Origin: Aurantimonas manganoxydans SI85-9A1
GTDB taxonomy: Bacteria > Pseudomonadota > Alphaproteobacteria > Rhizobiales > Rhizobiaceae
Direction: 5' to 3'
DNA length: 64,000 nt
Assembly (NCBI RefSeq): GCF_000153465.1
Contig: NZ_CH672387.1
Span: 771,180 to 835,179, forward strand
Shown here: positions 1 to 7,170 of the stretch, piece by piece
How positions within the stretch are numbered: position 1 is the first letter of the stretch
How the letters are laid out: every line of letters begins with the position of its first letter
Notes under the pieces: model-generated
What the model saw: the letters and a program-made list of their open reading frames with translations, nothing else
What the model was told of the DNA's origin: nothing
The model's database searches: none
Position numbers and translations under genes: made by a program

Positions 1-472
1 GGAAGCCCTGTTCTTCGGCCAGTTCGTTCATGCGGGTCCCGGCGGCGAAATCGTCCGGCGACTGGGTGCAGCCATGCAGCATCACGACCAGCGGCACCGG
101 GCCCGTGGGAAGGCTGGTCGGGACATAGAGCTTGTAGTCACGGCTGCCGGCGACGGCGCTGTAGCGGCGCGTCCGGAAGCGCGGATCGTCCTGGGCAGGC
201 TTGGCCCTGGCCCTGCGGAAACGCGACTGTGCCGGTGCGGGTGTCTGCGACGCGGTGGCGTCGGCAGCGTTGCCGAACATCGCGCCCAGCATCGATCGGG
301 CGACTTCGCCGGGATCGGGCATGGCGGTGTCGCCATTGGCAGTCTGTGGCGCCTTGGCGGCGTCGGACGCGCCGGTCTGGCCCCTGCGCAGCAGCGCCAT
401 CGCCTCGCGCAGGCGGCCGTTGCGGGTCAGGCGCGTGACTTCCGCCATGTCGGACTGAGAGGGGATATGCAT
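1..472 (-). CDS. PHB depolymerase family esterase (partial)
   Basis: This is the N-terminal 157 codons of an alpha/beta-hydrolase of the poly(3-hydroxybutyrate) depolymerase / LpqC-like esterase family; the 3' end lies outside the window. Residues 1 to about 90 are a low-complexity Ala/Gln/Pro region. The recognisable domain starts at SRDYKLYVPT and runs through PLVVMLHGCTQSPDDFAAGT, whose HGCTQ oxyanion-hole segment and DDFAAGTRMN stretch are typical of the family. The catalytic Ser is not reached. The ATG at 472 is preceded by AAAGGA. Members hydrolyse PHB oligomers or other esters such as feruloyl or acetyl groups, so the substrate cannot be fixed from this fragment. A PhaR-type dyad lies about 205 bp upstream. 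Confidence 0.85.
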   Translation of the reverse strand, partial: MHIPSQSDMAEVTRLTRNGRLREAMALLRRGQTGASDAAKAPQTANGDTAMPDPGEVARSMLGAMFGNAADATASQTPAPAQSRFRRARAKPAQDDPRFRTRRYSAVAGSRDYKLYVPTSLPTGPVPLVVMLHGCTQSPDDFAAGTRMNELAEEQGF

Positions 473-804
473 GGGCTCGATCCTTTGCTGCCGCGCCGCG
501 CCACCATCGAGACCTCAGGTCTCAGCAATGGTGTGTGGCTTCGGGGAGGGACGGGGCGGACAATCCTTCGATCGTCACACGCGCGTCGGTCTCCCGCGGC
601 CAATGGATCGTGCTTCACATCACCATTCGCCAGAGCGGTAAATGGAAGGGTGGCCAGGCCGGTTCAATGGCCGGATGCTGCATTGCAGCAAAAACTCTCG
701 CCGGGCATGCGCTGGCGAGCGTGCATCTGCGCGCGCCGGGCCGGTTGGGGCGACGCGTTGCCGTGAGGATATGGATGAGGGATGCGCGAAGGAGCGCGTT
801 CCCA
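473..804. other. Intergenic region, no gene seen
   Basis: This 332-bp gap between the esterase start and the end of the next minus-strand gene has short overlapping frames on both strands, but none has convincing composition or a ribosome binding site. It must hold the esterase promoter on the minus strand. The one structured element I see is the dyad at 676-690, listed separately. Confidence 0.5.
676..690. promoter_or_regulatory. PhaR-type dyad TGCTGCATTGCAGCA
   Basis: This is a perfect 15-bp palindrome with 7-bp arms around one T, followed by AAAA. Its core CTGC-N3-GCAG matches the CTGCN3-4GCAG pattern described for PhaR, the PHA-responsive repressor of alphaproteobacteria. It lies 204-218 bp upstream of the PHB-depolymerase-type esterase, which makes a PHA-linked role plausible. 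Assignment to PhaR is inference; the short core alone would be expected by chance in GC-rich DNA. Confidence 0.4.
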
Positions 805-1266
805 TCAGCCGCGCGAACGGACGATCGTCACCATGGCTTCGGACGGATAGATGGATTCGTAGAGGACGCCGTCGCCAGGCATGAAGCGGAGGACCGTCTG
901 GCCATCGCTGTCGGCCAGTTCCAGCGAGCCGTCGCTGCTGGAGCGCCAGAGGGCGACATTCTGCAGATCGGGCGAGCCGGCGCAGTCGGGGCCGATGGGT
1001 GCTGGGGCGAAATGCCGTGCCGCGCTCTCGGGCGTCGCCATCTTGCAGGTCACGCCGCTGCGCAGGTCGATCAGTCGGATCGCGGCCGGACGCGACGTGT
1101 CGCTGGCGGCGGGCGCGATGGAGGCCGTGGTCATGGGATCGAGCCGCGCATCGATGACCGTCGCGCCGGTGAAGGCATCGGACGCAGGCGTCAGGGCGCC
1201 CTGCATGTGCGCGATGACTAGTGCGGCGGCAATTCCGGCGCCAAGAGCGGTTGCGGCGAAGTTCAT
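805..1266 (-). CDS. Small secreted protein, AprI/Inh protease-inhibitor-like
   Basis: This 153-residue protein has an N-terminal hydrophobic segment (residues 4-20) that looks like a signal peptide or anchor. About 40 residues of Ala/Thr-rich linker follow. The C-terminal domain of about 85 residues has the layout of AprI/Inh-family periplasmic inhibitors of serralysin metalloproteases: a first Cys (GVTCKMATPE), a second Cys (GPDCAGSPDL), the W in VALWRSS, then short beta-strand pairs (GSLELADSDG, VLRFMPGDGV). In known inhibitors the two cysteines form a disulphide and the N-terminal tail enters the protease active site. No protease gene is nearby. Family assignment rests on this pattern only, and the protein could be an unrelated small beta-barrel. 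Confidence 0.5.
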   Translation of the reverse strand: MNFAATALGAGIAAALVIAHMQGALTPASDAFTGATVIDARLDPMTTASIAPAASDTSRPAAIRLIDLRSGVTCKMATPESAARHFAPAPIGPDCAGSPDLQNVALWRSSSDGSLELADSDGQTVLRFMPGDGVLYESIYPSEAMVTIVRSRG

Positions 1267-1403
1267 GGAGGGCCCTTTTCTTCGTCAGGACCCATTATGA
1301 TGCGAACAACCTTAAGCGAAGGTTGATGACCAGCATCGAATTTAGGAATGTGTTCAGGTCTGGTTCGGCACCGCACCCTTCGACGAGTGCGGTGCCGCAT
1401 GAC

Positions 1404-2384
1404 TCAGCCCTTGCGGGCGATGCCGGCCTCGACCGATTCGGAGACCGGGGTCACCGGCGCGCGGCCGGAGAACCATTCGACCAGATTGCCGACGACCAGC
1501 TTGCCCATCTCGGCGCGGGTGTGACGCGAGGCCGAGCCGACATGCGGCAGGAGCACGGTGTTCGGCAGCGCCTTCAGCCGCTCGGGCACATGCGGCTCCT
1601 TTTCGAAGACGTCGAGCCCGGCGCCGCGGATCGTGCCGTTCTCCAGCGCCTCGATCAGCGCCGGCTCGTCCACAGTGGTGCCGCGGCCGATATTGACCAG
1701 GATACCGTCGGAGCCGAGCGCCTTCAGGACCTCGGCGTTGACCGCCTTTTCGGTCGACGCACCACCCGGGGCCGCCACGATCAGCGTGTCGACGGACTTC
1801 GCAAGGCTCAGAAGGTCGGCGTGATAGGGATAGGCCACGTCGTCGCGCTTCGACCGGTTGTGGTATTCGATCTTGACGTCGAAGCCTTCCAGGCGGCGGG
1901 CAATGGCAAGGCCGATGCGGCCGAGGCCCATGATGCCGGCCGTGCGCCCGCGCAGGGTCGTCTGGGTCAGCGGGTACGGGCCCTCGCTCTCCCACTTGCC
2001 CTCGCGCAGGTGACGCTCGGCGGCGCCGAGTTCGCGCGTCGTCATCAGGACGAGGGCGAGGGTGATGTCGGCCACCTCCTCGGTGAGGACCTCCGGCGTG
2101 TTGGTGACGACGACGCCCTTCTTGGTGGCATGGGCCGTGTCGACGCCGTCATAGCCGACGCCGAAATTGGCGATCAGCTCGAGATTCGGGAGCGCATCGA
2201 TCATCGCGGCGGGCACCTGGCCCATCTGCGCGATGCCGCGGATCGCCTGGCGGCGCTCTTCCGACAGATCCTCCAGCTTGCGGCCGGCGAGATGCTCCAC
2301 GTCGAACGTCGCCTTCAGGGTATCCAGCGTATCGGGGTTCATCTTGCCGGGGACCAGGATGGTAACGGCGGACAGGTCTGACAT
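1404..2384 (-). CDS. D-isomer-specific 2-hydroxyacid dehydrogenase
   Basis: This 326-residue NAD(P)-dependent dehydrogenase interconverts 2-keto and D-2-hydroxy acids, most likely as a hydroxypyruvate or glyoxylate reductase. It shows the family order: a split substrate-binding domain (1-100 and about 290-326) around a Rossmann domain with GIMGLGRIGLAIARRLEGF. The catalytic signature is complete: Arg in NIGRGTTVDE, Glu in GAGLDVFEKEP, His in LLPHVGSAS. The frame extends further upstream, but the ATG at 2384 is preceded by AGAGGAAG, so I chose it. It lies 52 bp downstream of the LacI-family gene on the same strand and is probably co-transcribed with it and perhaps controlled by it. Confidence 0.9.
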   Translation of the reverse strand: MSDLSAVTILVPGKMNPDTLDTLKATFDVEHLAGRKLEDLSEERRQAIRGIAQMGQVPAAMIDALPNLELIANFGVGYDGVDTAHATKKGVVVTNTPEVLTEEVADITLALVLMTTRELGAAERHLREGKWESEGPYPLTQTTLRGRTAGIMGLGRIGLAIARRLEGFDVKIEYHNRSKRDDVAYPYHADLLSLAKSVDTLIVAAPGGASTEKAVNAEVLKALGSDGILVNIGRGTTVDEPALIEALENGTIRGAGLDVFEKEPHVPERLKALPNTVLLPHVGSASRHTRAEMGKLVVGNLVEWFSGRAPVTPVSESVEAGIARKG

Positions 2385-2436
2385 GTAAGCTTCCTCTTCT
2401 GCTTGTTGTCGTTGGAAAGGTGAAACCCGGACAGGC

Positions 2437-3456
2437 TCAGTCGGGCCAGTTGTAGTCGCTGGACTGGCGGACACGGAGCTCGGGGGTAATGAGGATGGTC
2501 TCGTCGGCGGCGGGCTGACCCGCCAGACGGGCCAGCAGCGCTTCGGCGGCGCGCCGGCCCACCTCGCTCTGGCCGTTCGACACGGTGCACAAAGGCGGGG
2601 TGGCGATCGCCGCCTCGTCGATGTCGTCATAGCCGGTCACCGCGATATCGACGCCGGGACGCAGCCCGGCCCGCGACAGGCCGTACATGAAGCCGAGGGC
2701 GACGAGGTCGGAGAAACAGGCCGCGGCCGTCGGGCGGTTGTCGATCTGAAGGAAGGTCGCGGCGGCGTCGAAGCCGGAATGCCGGTTGCGCGGCCCCTCG
2801 ATCCGCCATTCGGGGCGGAATTCGATGCCGGCGCGCTCCAGCGCAGCCAGATATCCAGCCTCGCGATCGCGGCCGGTGGAGGTCAGCGCCGTGCCGCCGA
2901 TCATGGCGATGCGCCGATGGCCGAGGGCCACCAGATGATCGACCGCCAACCCCATGCCGTAGGAATCGTCGCCGCGAAAGCCGAGGACGCCCGAGCCCTC
3001 GACCGTGCGGGCGATCAGCGTGACCGGCAGGTCGTTCTCCTCGGGAAGGCGGATGTCGCTGGCCGGTGTGCCGATCGCCGGCGACAGGATCAGCCCGTCG
3101 GCGCCCAGCTGCAGCAGCGTGTCGACGAAGGAGCGCTGCTTGGCGAGGTCGTCGTGGTGGTTGCACAGGATGAAGGTCTGGCGCTGCCGATCCAGCTCGT
3201 TCTCGACGGATTTCAGGATCTCGCCGAAGAACGGGTTCATGATGTCGTGGACGCAGACACCGACGATGCCCGAGCGCGAGGTGCGCAGCGAGGCAGCGCG
3301 GCGATTGTAGATGTAGCCGAGATCACGGGCCGCGCATTTGATCCGCTCGCGGGTGACCTCGGCCACCAGCGGACTGTCGCGCAGCGCCAGCGAGACTGTC
3401 GCCGTCGACAGGCCCAGCGAATCGGCAATCGTCGAAAGTTTGACCTTTTGCGCCAC
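2437..3456 (-). CDS. LacI family transcriptional regulator
   Basis: This 339-residue repressor has an N-terminal LacI helix-turn-helix (residues 4-50: TIADSLGLSTATVSLALRDS) and hinge, then a periplasmic-binding-protein-like effector domain beginning at SGIVGVCVHDIMNPFFGEIL. The length is standard for the family. It precedes a 2-hydroxyacid dehydrogenase on the same strand by 52 bp, so it may sense a carbohydrate-derived acid. The ligand cannot be read from sequence, and I did not find a clear half-site pair in the 94 bp upstream. Confidence 0.93.
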   Translation of the reverse strand: MAQKVKLSTIADSLGLSTATVSLALRDSPLVAEVTRERIKCAARDLGYIYNRRAASLRTSRSGIVGVCVHDIMNPFFGEILKSVENELDRQRQTFILCNHHDDLAKQRSFVDTLLQLGADGLILSPAIGTPASDIRLPEENDLPVTLIARTVEGSGVLGFRGDDSYGMGLAVDHLVALGHRRIAMIGGTALTSTGRDREAGYLAALERAGIEFRPEWRIEGPRNRHSGFDAAATFLQIDNRPTAAACFSDLVALGFMYGLSRAGLRPGVDIAVTGYDDIDEAAIATPPLCTVSNGQSEVGRRAAEALLARLAGQPAADETILITPELRVRQSSDYNWPD

Positions 3457-3550
3457 TTACGCGGGCTCCTCCCGACGCCCAGTCGATCTATGGCCCAGAC
3501 TGGCCGCCACGCAAAGCCCGCAGATGTCGTTGCAGGAGGGAATGGTTGCG

Positions 3551-4033
3551 TCAGTCATCGTCCTCGGCGGTGGAACTGGAGCCGGCAGGCGCCGGGGCGG
3601 CATTGCCGAGATTGGCGGTGACGCGTTCGAGGAGCTTGCGCAGGGTCTTGCGCTCCTTGTTGGAAAATCCCTTCAGCGCATCGCGCTCGACCCGCTTGCG
3701 GGACTTGCCCACCGCGTCGACGAGCGCCGCGCCGCGTTCGGTCAGGTGGGCGTGATTCTGCCGGCCGTCGCTGTTGGAGAGGCGCTTTTCGACGAGGCCC
3801 TGCGCCGCCAGCCGGGTTACAGTCTTGGTGATGGTGGGCGGGCGTACGGACAGGCGTTCGGCCAGATCGCGCAGGGAAATCCCGTCTTCCTCGCCGATCG
3901 CCAGCAGGACAGCATCCTGGCCGGGATAGACGTCGAGCAGCGCCAGGCGCTGGGACAGGGCCGTGCGCGCCCCGCGCGCCGCCAGGCTCAACTGCGTCGT
4001 CACGGAGCGTTTGCCGGTTTTCTTGCTGGCCAT
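3551..4033 (-). CDS. MarR family transcriptional regulator
   Basis: This winged-helix MarR-type dimeric regulator has about 160 residues. Visible are the dimerisation helix (residues 10-35), the recognition region ISLRDLAERLSVRPPTITKT, the wing VEKRLSNSDGRQNHAHLTE with the conserved D-x-R, and a C-terminal helix followed by an acidic Ala/Pro/Ser tail. The frame also allows a GTG start at 4054 (seven more residues); I prefer the ATG at 4033, where CGGGG lies just upstream. It is divergent from the creatininase-family gene with about 100 bp between them, so it may control that gene, itself, or both. Confidence 0.88.
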   Translation of the reverse strand: MASKKTGKRSVTTQLSLAARGARTALSQRLALLDVYPGQDAVLLAIGEEDGISLRDLAERLSVRPPTITKTVTRLAAQGLVEKRLSNSDGRQNHAHLTERGAALVDAVGKSRKRVERDALKGFSNKERKTLRKLLERVTANLGNAAPAPAGSSSTAEDDD

Positions 4034-4137
4034 GGAACCCCGATCCGGTTTCACGGGAGCAAAAATGACGAAGCCCCGCTATGTTGTCCACCTTGTTGGC
4101 CGCTGCGCAGTGGCTTGTCGACCCTTGCGGAGGAATG

Positions 4138-4929
4138 ATGCGGCGTCGCTACGAGGAGATGACAACGACGGAGATGAGTGCCGAAGGCGCCAGTCTCGCC
4201 GATGCCGTCGCCGTGGTCCCGATCGCGGCCATCGAGCAGCACGGGCCGCATCTGCCGCTCGGAACCGACGCGATTCTGGCCGATGCGATGGTCGATGCGG
4301 TGATCGCGCGCCTGCCGGAAGACCGGCCGGTGACCTTCCTGCCGACATTGCGGATCGGCAAATCCTGCGAACATGCGGCCTTTCCCGGCACGCTCAGCCA
4401 TGAGTGGCAGACCGCGACGTCGGCGCTGATCGAGGTCGGGGCGAGCCTGGCCGCTGCCGGGTTCCGGCGGCTGGTGATCGTCAACGCCCATGGCGGCAAC
4501 ACGCCGGTGATGGACACGGCGGCCCTTGAACTGCGCCGCCGCCACGGGCTTCTGGTCGCGACCTGCTCCTGGCTGCGCTTCGGCTACCCCGACGGCCTTC
4601 TGCCACCGGAAGAGATTGCCTCGGGCATTCATGGCGGTGCGGTCGAGACCGCGCTGATGCTGCATTTGCGCCCCGACATGGTCCGGCGGGAGGCGATCGC
4701 GGCCTTCGATTCGCTGCAGGACGAGCTCGGCGGTTCCGCGGCCCATCTGAGGGCCCATGGCCGGATCGGCTTCGGGTGGATGGCGCAGGATCTCAACCCG
4801 GCCGGCGTCGTCGGCGATGCCCGGCTGGCGACGGCCGAGATCGGCGCCGCCATCGCCGCGCATCAGGCCGACGCCTTCACCGCGTTTCTCGACGACGTCC
4901 TCGCCTTCGATCCGGCGCGGCTCGCCTGA
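4138..4929 (+). CDS. Creatininase family protein
   Basis: This 263-residue metal-dependent amidohydrolase-like protein belongs to the creatininase / MftE fold. The metal-binding signatures are intact: [15 protein letters not shown] near the N-terminus, NAHGGNTP mid-protein, and [12 protein letters not shown], the counterpart of the HAGxxET motif. Creatininases open cyclic amides; other members act on formamides in purine, riboflavin or F420 chemistry, so the substrate is open. GGAGG lies 4 nt before the ATG at 4138; the frame extends to an ATG at 4081, but family N-termini usually begin about 25 residues before the EQHGPH motif. It is divergent from the MarR gene and sits 101 bp ahead of the CobW-type gene on the same strand. 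Confidence 0.88.
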   Translation: MRRRYEEMTTTEMSAEGASLADAVAVVPIAAIEQHGPHLPLGTDAILADAMVDAVIARLPEDRPVTFLPTLRIGKSCEHAAFPGTLSHEWQTATSALIEVGASLAAAGFRRLVIVNAHGGNTPVMDTAALELRRRHGLLVATCSWLRFGYPDGLLPPEEIASGIHGGAVETALMLHLRPDMVRREAIAAFDSLQDELGGSAAHLRAHGRIGFGWMAQDLNPAGVVGDARLATAEIGAAIAAHQADAFTAFLDDVLAFDPARLA

Positions 4930-5030
4930 TTTTCGCCGCCGGTGGCGAGTTGCCTTCGGGCGCTGACCACCCCCGTGCATTCTCGCTGCTTGGCGCCTAT
5001 ATCGTGCCCGACCCAAGACGGAGAGCTTCC

Positions 5031-6167
5031 ATGTCCGATACGCCCAGCGTGACGCCCGACCAGATTCCCGTGACCGTCCTCACCGGTTATCTCGGCTCCG
5101 GCAAGACGACGCTCCTCAACCGCATCCTCTCGGAAGACCACGGCAAGCGCTATGCCGTCATCGTCAACGAATTCGGCGAGATCGGCATCGACAACGATCT
5201 GATCGTGGAATCCGACGAGGAAATCTACGAGATGAACAATGGCTGCGTGTGCTGCACGGTGCGCGGCGATCTCGTGCGGGTGGTGGAAGGGCTGACCCGG
5301 CGCAAGGGCCGCTTCGATGCGATCATCGTCGAGACCACGGGGCTCGCCGATCCGGTGCCGGTGGCGCAGACCTTCTTCATGGACGAGGACGTGCGCTCCA
5401 AGACCCAGCTCGATGCGGTGATCGCGCTGGTCGATGCCAAGCACCTGCCGCTGCGGCTGAAGGATTCGCGCGAGGCCGAGGACCAGATCGCCTTCGCCGA
5501 CGTGGTGCTGCTCAACAAGACCGATCTCGTGACCCCGGACGAACTGGCCGCCGTCGAGGCGACCGTGCGGGCGATCAACCCCTATGCCGTCATCCACCGC
5601 ACCGAGCGCGCCGGCATCGACCTGAAGCGTGTCCTCGGGCAGGGGGCGTTCGATCTGAAGCGCGTGCTCGACGCCGATCCGGAGTTCCTGACGGAAGCGG
5701 AACAAGTCCACGACGAGACCTGCGGCCCGGATTGCGGCCATGACCACGATCACGGGCATCACCACCACGGCGATGGCCATGACCACTCCGGCCATGACCA
5801 TGCGGGCCACGATCACGGCCATCATCACCATGGCAAGGTCGCCGAGTTGCACGACGTGACCGTGACCTCGGTGTCGCTGCGCGGCGCGGCGCTCGATCCG
5901 AAGAAGTTCTTCCCCTGGATCCAGGCGCTCACCCAGGAGCAGGGGCCGAACATCCTGCGGCTGAAGGGCATCATTGCCTTCGAGGACGACCCGGAGCGCT
6001 ATGTCGTGCAGGGCGTCCACATGATCGTCGAGGGCGACCACCAGCGCCCCTGGCGCGACGACGAAAAGCGCGAGAGCCGGCTGGTGTTCATCGGTCGCAA
6101 TCTCGACGCCGACGAATTGTCGGCGGAGTTCGAAGCCTGTTCCGCCCGCCAGCGGGCCGATGCCTGA
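5031..6167 (+). CDS. CobW/COG0523 GTPase, putative zinc metallochaperone
   Basis: This 378-residue G3E-family GTPase has Walker [13 protein letters not shown] (about residues 19-30), the metal site CVCC within [14 protein letters not shown], Walker B-like [11 protein letters not shown], and the guanine motif LLNKTDL. A long His/Asp-rich linker (residues about 230-267, many HDH and HHHH groups) follows a CGPDCG motif and leads to the C-terminal CobW_C domain. COG0523 proteins of this type deliver Zn or another divalent metal, or act in cobalamin biosynthesis; a His-rich linker favours metal handling. The stop overlaps the start of the WD40 gene by one base (TGATG), a pairing seen in other rhizobia near zinc-uptake genes. 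No cob or znu genes are present here. Confidence 0.92.
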   Translation: MSDTPSVTPDQIPVTVLTGYLGSGKTTLLNRILSEDHGKRYAVIVNEFGEIGIDNDLIVESDEEIYEMNNGCVCCTVRGDLVRVVEGLTRRKGRFDAIIVETTGLADPVPVAQTFFMDEDVRSKTQLDAVIALVDAKHLPLRLKDSREAEDQIAFADVVLLNKTDLVTPDELAAVEATVRAINPYAVIHRTERAGIDLKRVLGQGAFDLKRVLDADPEFLTEAEQVHDETCGPDCGHDHDHGHHHHGDGHDHSGHDHAGHDHGHHHHGKVAELHDVTVTSVSLRGAALDPKKFFPWIQALTQEQGPNILRLKGIIAFEDDPERYVVQGVHMIVEGDHQRPWRDDEKRESRLVFIGRNLDADELSAEFEACSARQRADA

Positions 6168-7144
6168 TGCCGTCCATTGCGTCCTATGATTTCGGCGACT
6201 TCGTCGAGACCGCGGTCTTTCTGAAGGACCAGGCGGTCTTCGCCGTCGCGGACGGTACGGTGCGGTTTCCGGCTGGCGGCGACCGGACGGTGGAAGCCCA
6301 TGCCGGCGGCCTCTTGACCGCGCGGCTCGACCGCTATGCGCCGCGTCTTCTGACCGGCGGCGAGGACGGTCGGGTGCTCGCCATTTCTGCGGACGGCGCG
6401 GTCGAGGAACTCGCCTCCATCGGTCGCAAATGGATCGACGCGGTGGCCGGGGGGCCGAAGAACACGGTCGGCTTCGCGTCCGGCAAGACCGCCTATGTGC
6501 GGCTCGGCGCCGGGGAACTGAAGGAAATCCGCCACGAGCGCACCGTCGAGGACATTGCCTTCGCCCCCAAGGGCGTGCGCGCGGCGACCGCCCATTATGA
6601 CGGCGCCTCGATGTTCTTTCCCGCCACCGGCGCAGCACCGACCGCGCTGGAATGGAAGGGCGCGCATCTGGGCGTCGACTTCTCCCCCGAGGGGCGCTTC
6701 CTGGTCACCACCATGCAGGAGAATGCCCTGCATGGCTGGCGGATCGAGGACGGCAAGCACATGCGGATGACCGGCTATCCTTCCAAGGTGAAGGACTGGT
6801 CCTGGTCGGCCAAGGGCAAGTTCCTGGCGACCTCCGGGGCACCGGCGGCGATCCTGTGGCCGTTCTCCGGCAAGGACGGGCCGATGGGCAAGGCGCCCCT
6901 GGAACTCGGCACCCGTGGCGACACGATGGTCACGGCCGTCGCCTGTCACCCGGCCGAGGACATGATGGCAATCGGCTATGGCGACGGCATGGTGCTGGCG
7001 GTGCGTTTCGCCGACGCAAAGGAAGCGCTGCTGCGCCGTGGCGGCGCCAGCCCGGTGCGGACCCTGGCATGGGACGCAAAGGGCGAGCGGCTGGCCTTCG
7101 GCAGCGAGGGCGGCGAAGCCGGGATCATCGACATCGCCGGCTGA
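6167..7144 (+). CDS. WD40 repeat beta-propeller protein
   Basis: This 325-residue cytoplasmic protein has no signal peptide and appears to consist of degenerate WD40 blades (for example LDRYAPRLLTGGEDGRVLAI, HLGVDFSPEGRFLVTTMQEN, KDWSWSAKGKFLATSGAP, LAWDAKGERLAFGSEGG), compatible with a single seven-bladed propeller. Such proteins are scaffolds, so no enzymatic function is implied. It overlaps the CobW-type GTPase stop by one base, so translational coupling is likely; inference suggests it helps dock or regulate the metallochaperone. Convergent with the HWE kinase gene, with only 26 bp between them and no visible terminator. Confidence 0.85.
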   Translation: MPSIASYDFGDFVETAVFLKDQAVFAVADGTVRFPAGGDRTVEAHAGGLLTARLDRYAPRLLTGGEDGRVLAISADGAVEELASIGRKWIDAVAGGPKNTVGFASGKTAYVRLGAGELKEIRHERTVEDIAFAPKGVRAATAHYDGASMFFPATGAAPTALEWKGAHLGVDFSPEGRFLVTTMQENALHGWRIEDGKHMRMTGYPSKVKDWSWSAKGKFLATSGAPAAILWPFSGKDGPMGKAPLELGTRGDTMVTAVACHPAEDMMAIGYGDGMVLAVRFADAKEALLRRGGASPVRTLAWDAKGERLAFGSEGGEAGIIDIAG

Positions 7145-7170
7145 TCCCGGACGCAGTTCACATATCGCCG

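Noticed and set aside
5730-5835. Possible tandem DNA repeat in the CobW gene
   Set aside because: It is His/Asp codon bias of the linker (cat/cac/gac), without a fixed unit length; not a satellite or CRISPR.
4863-6638. 591-codon antisense frame over the CobW/WD40 pair with Val/Met-rich run
   Set aside because: The Val/Met/Ile run is the mirror of the His-rich linker codons; not a membrane protein.
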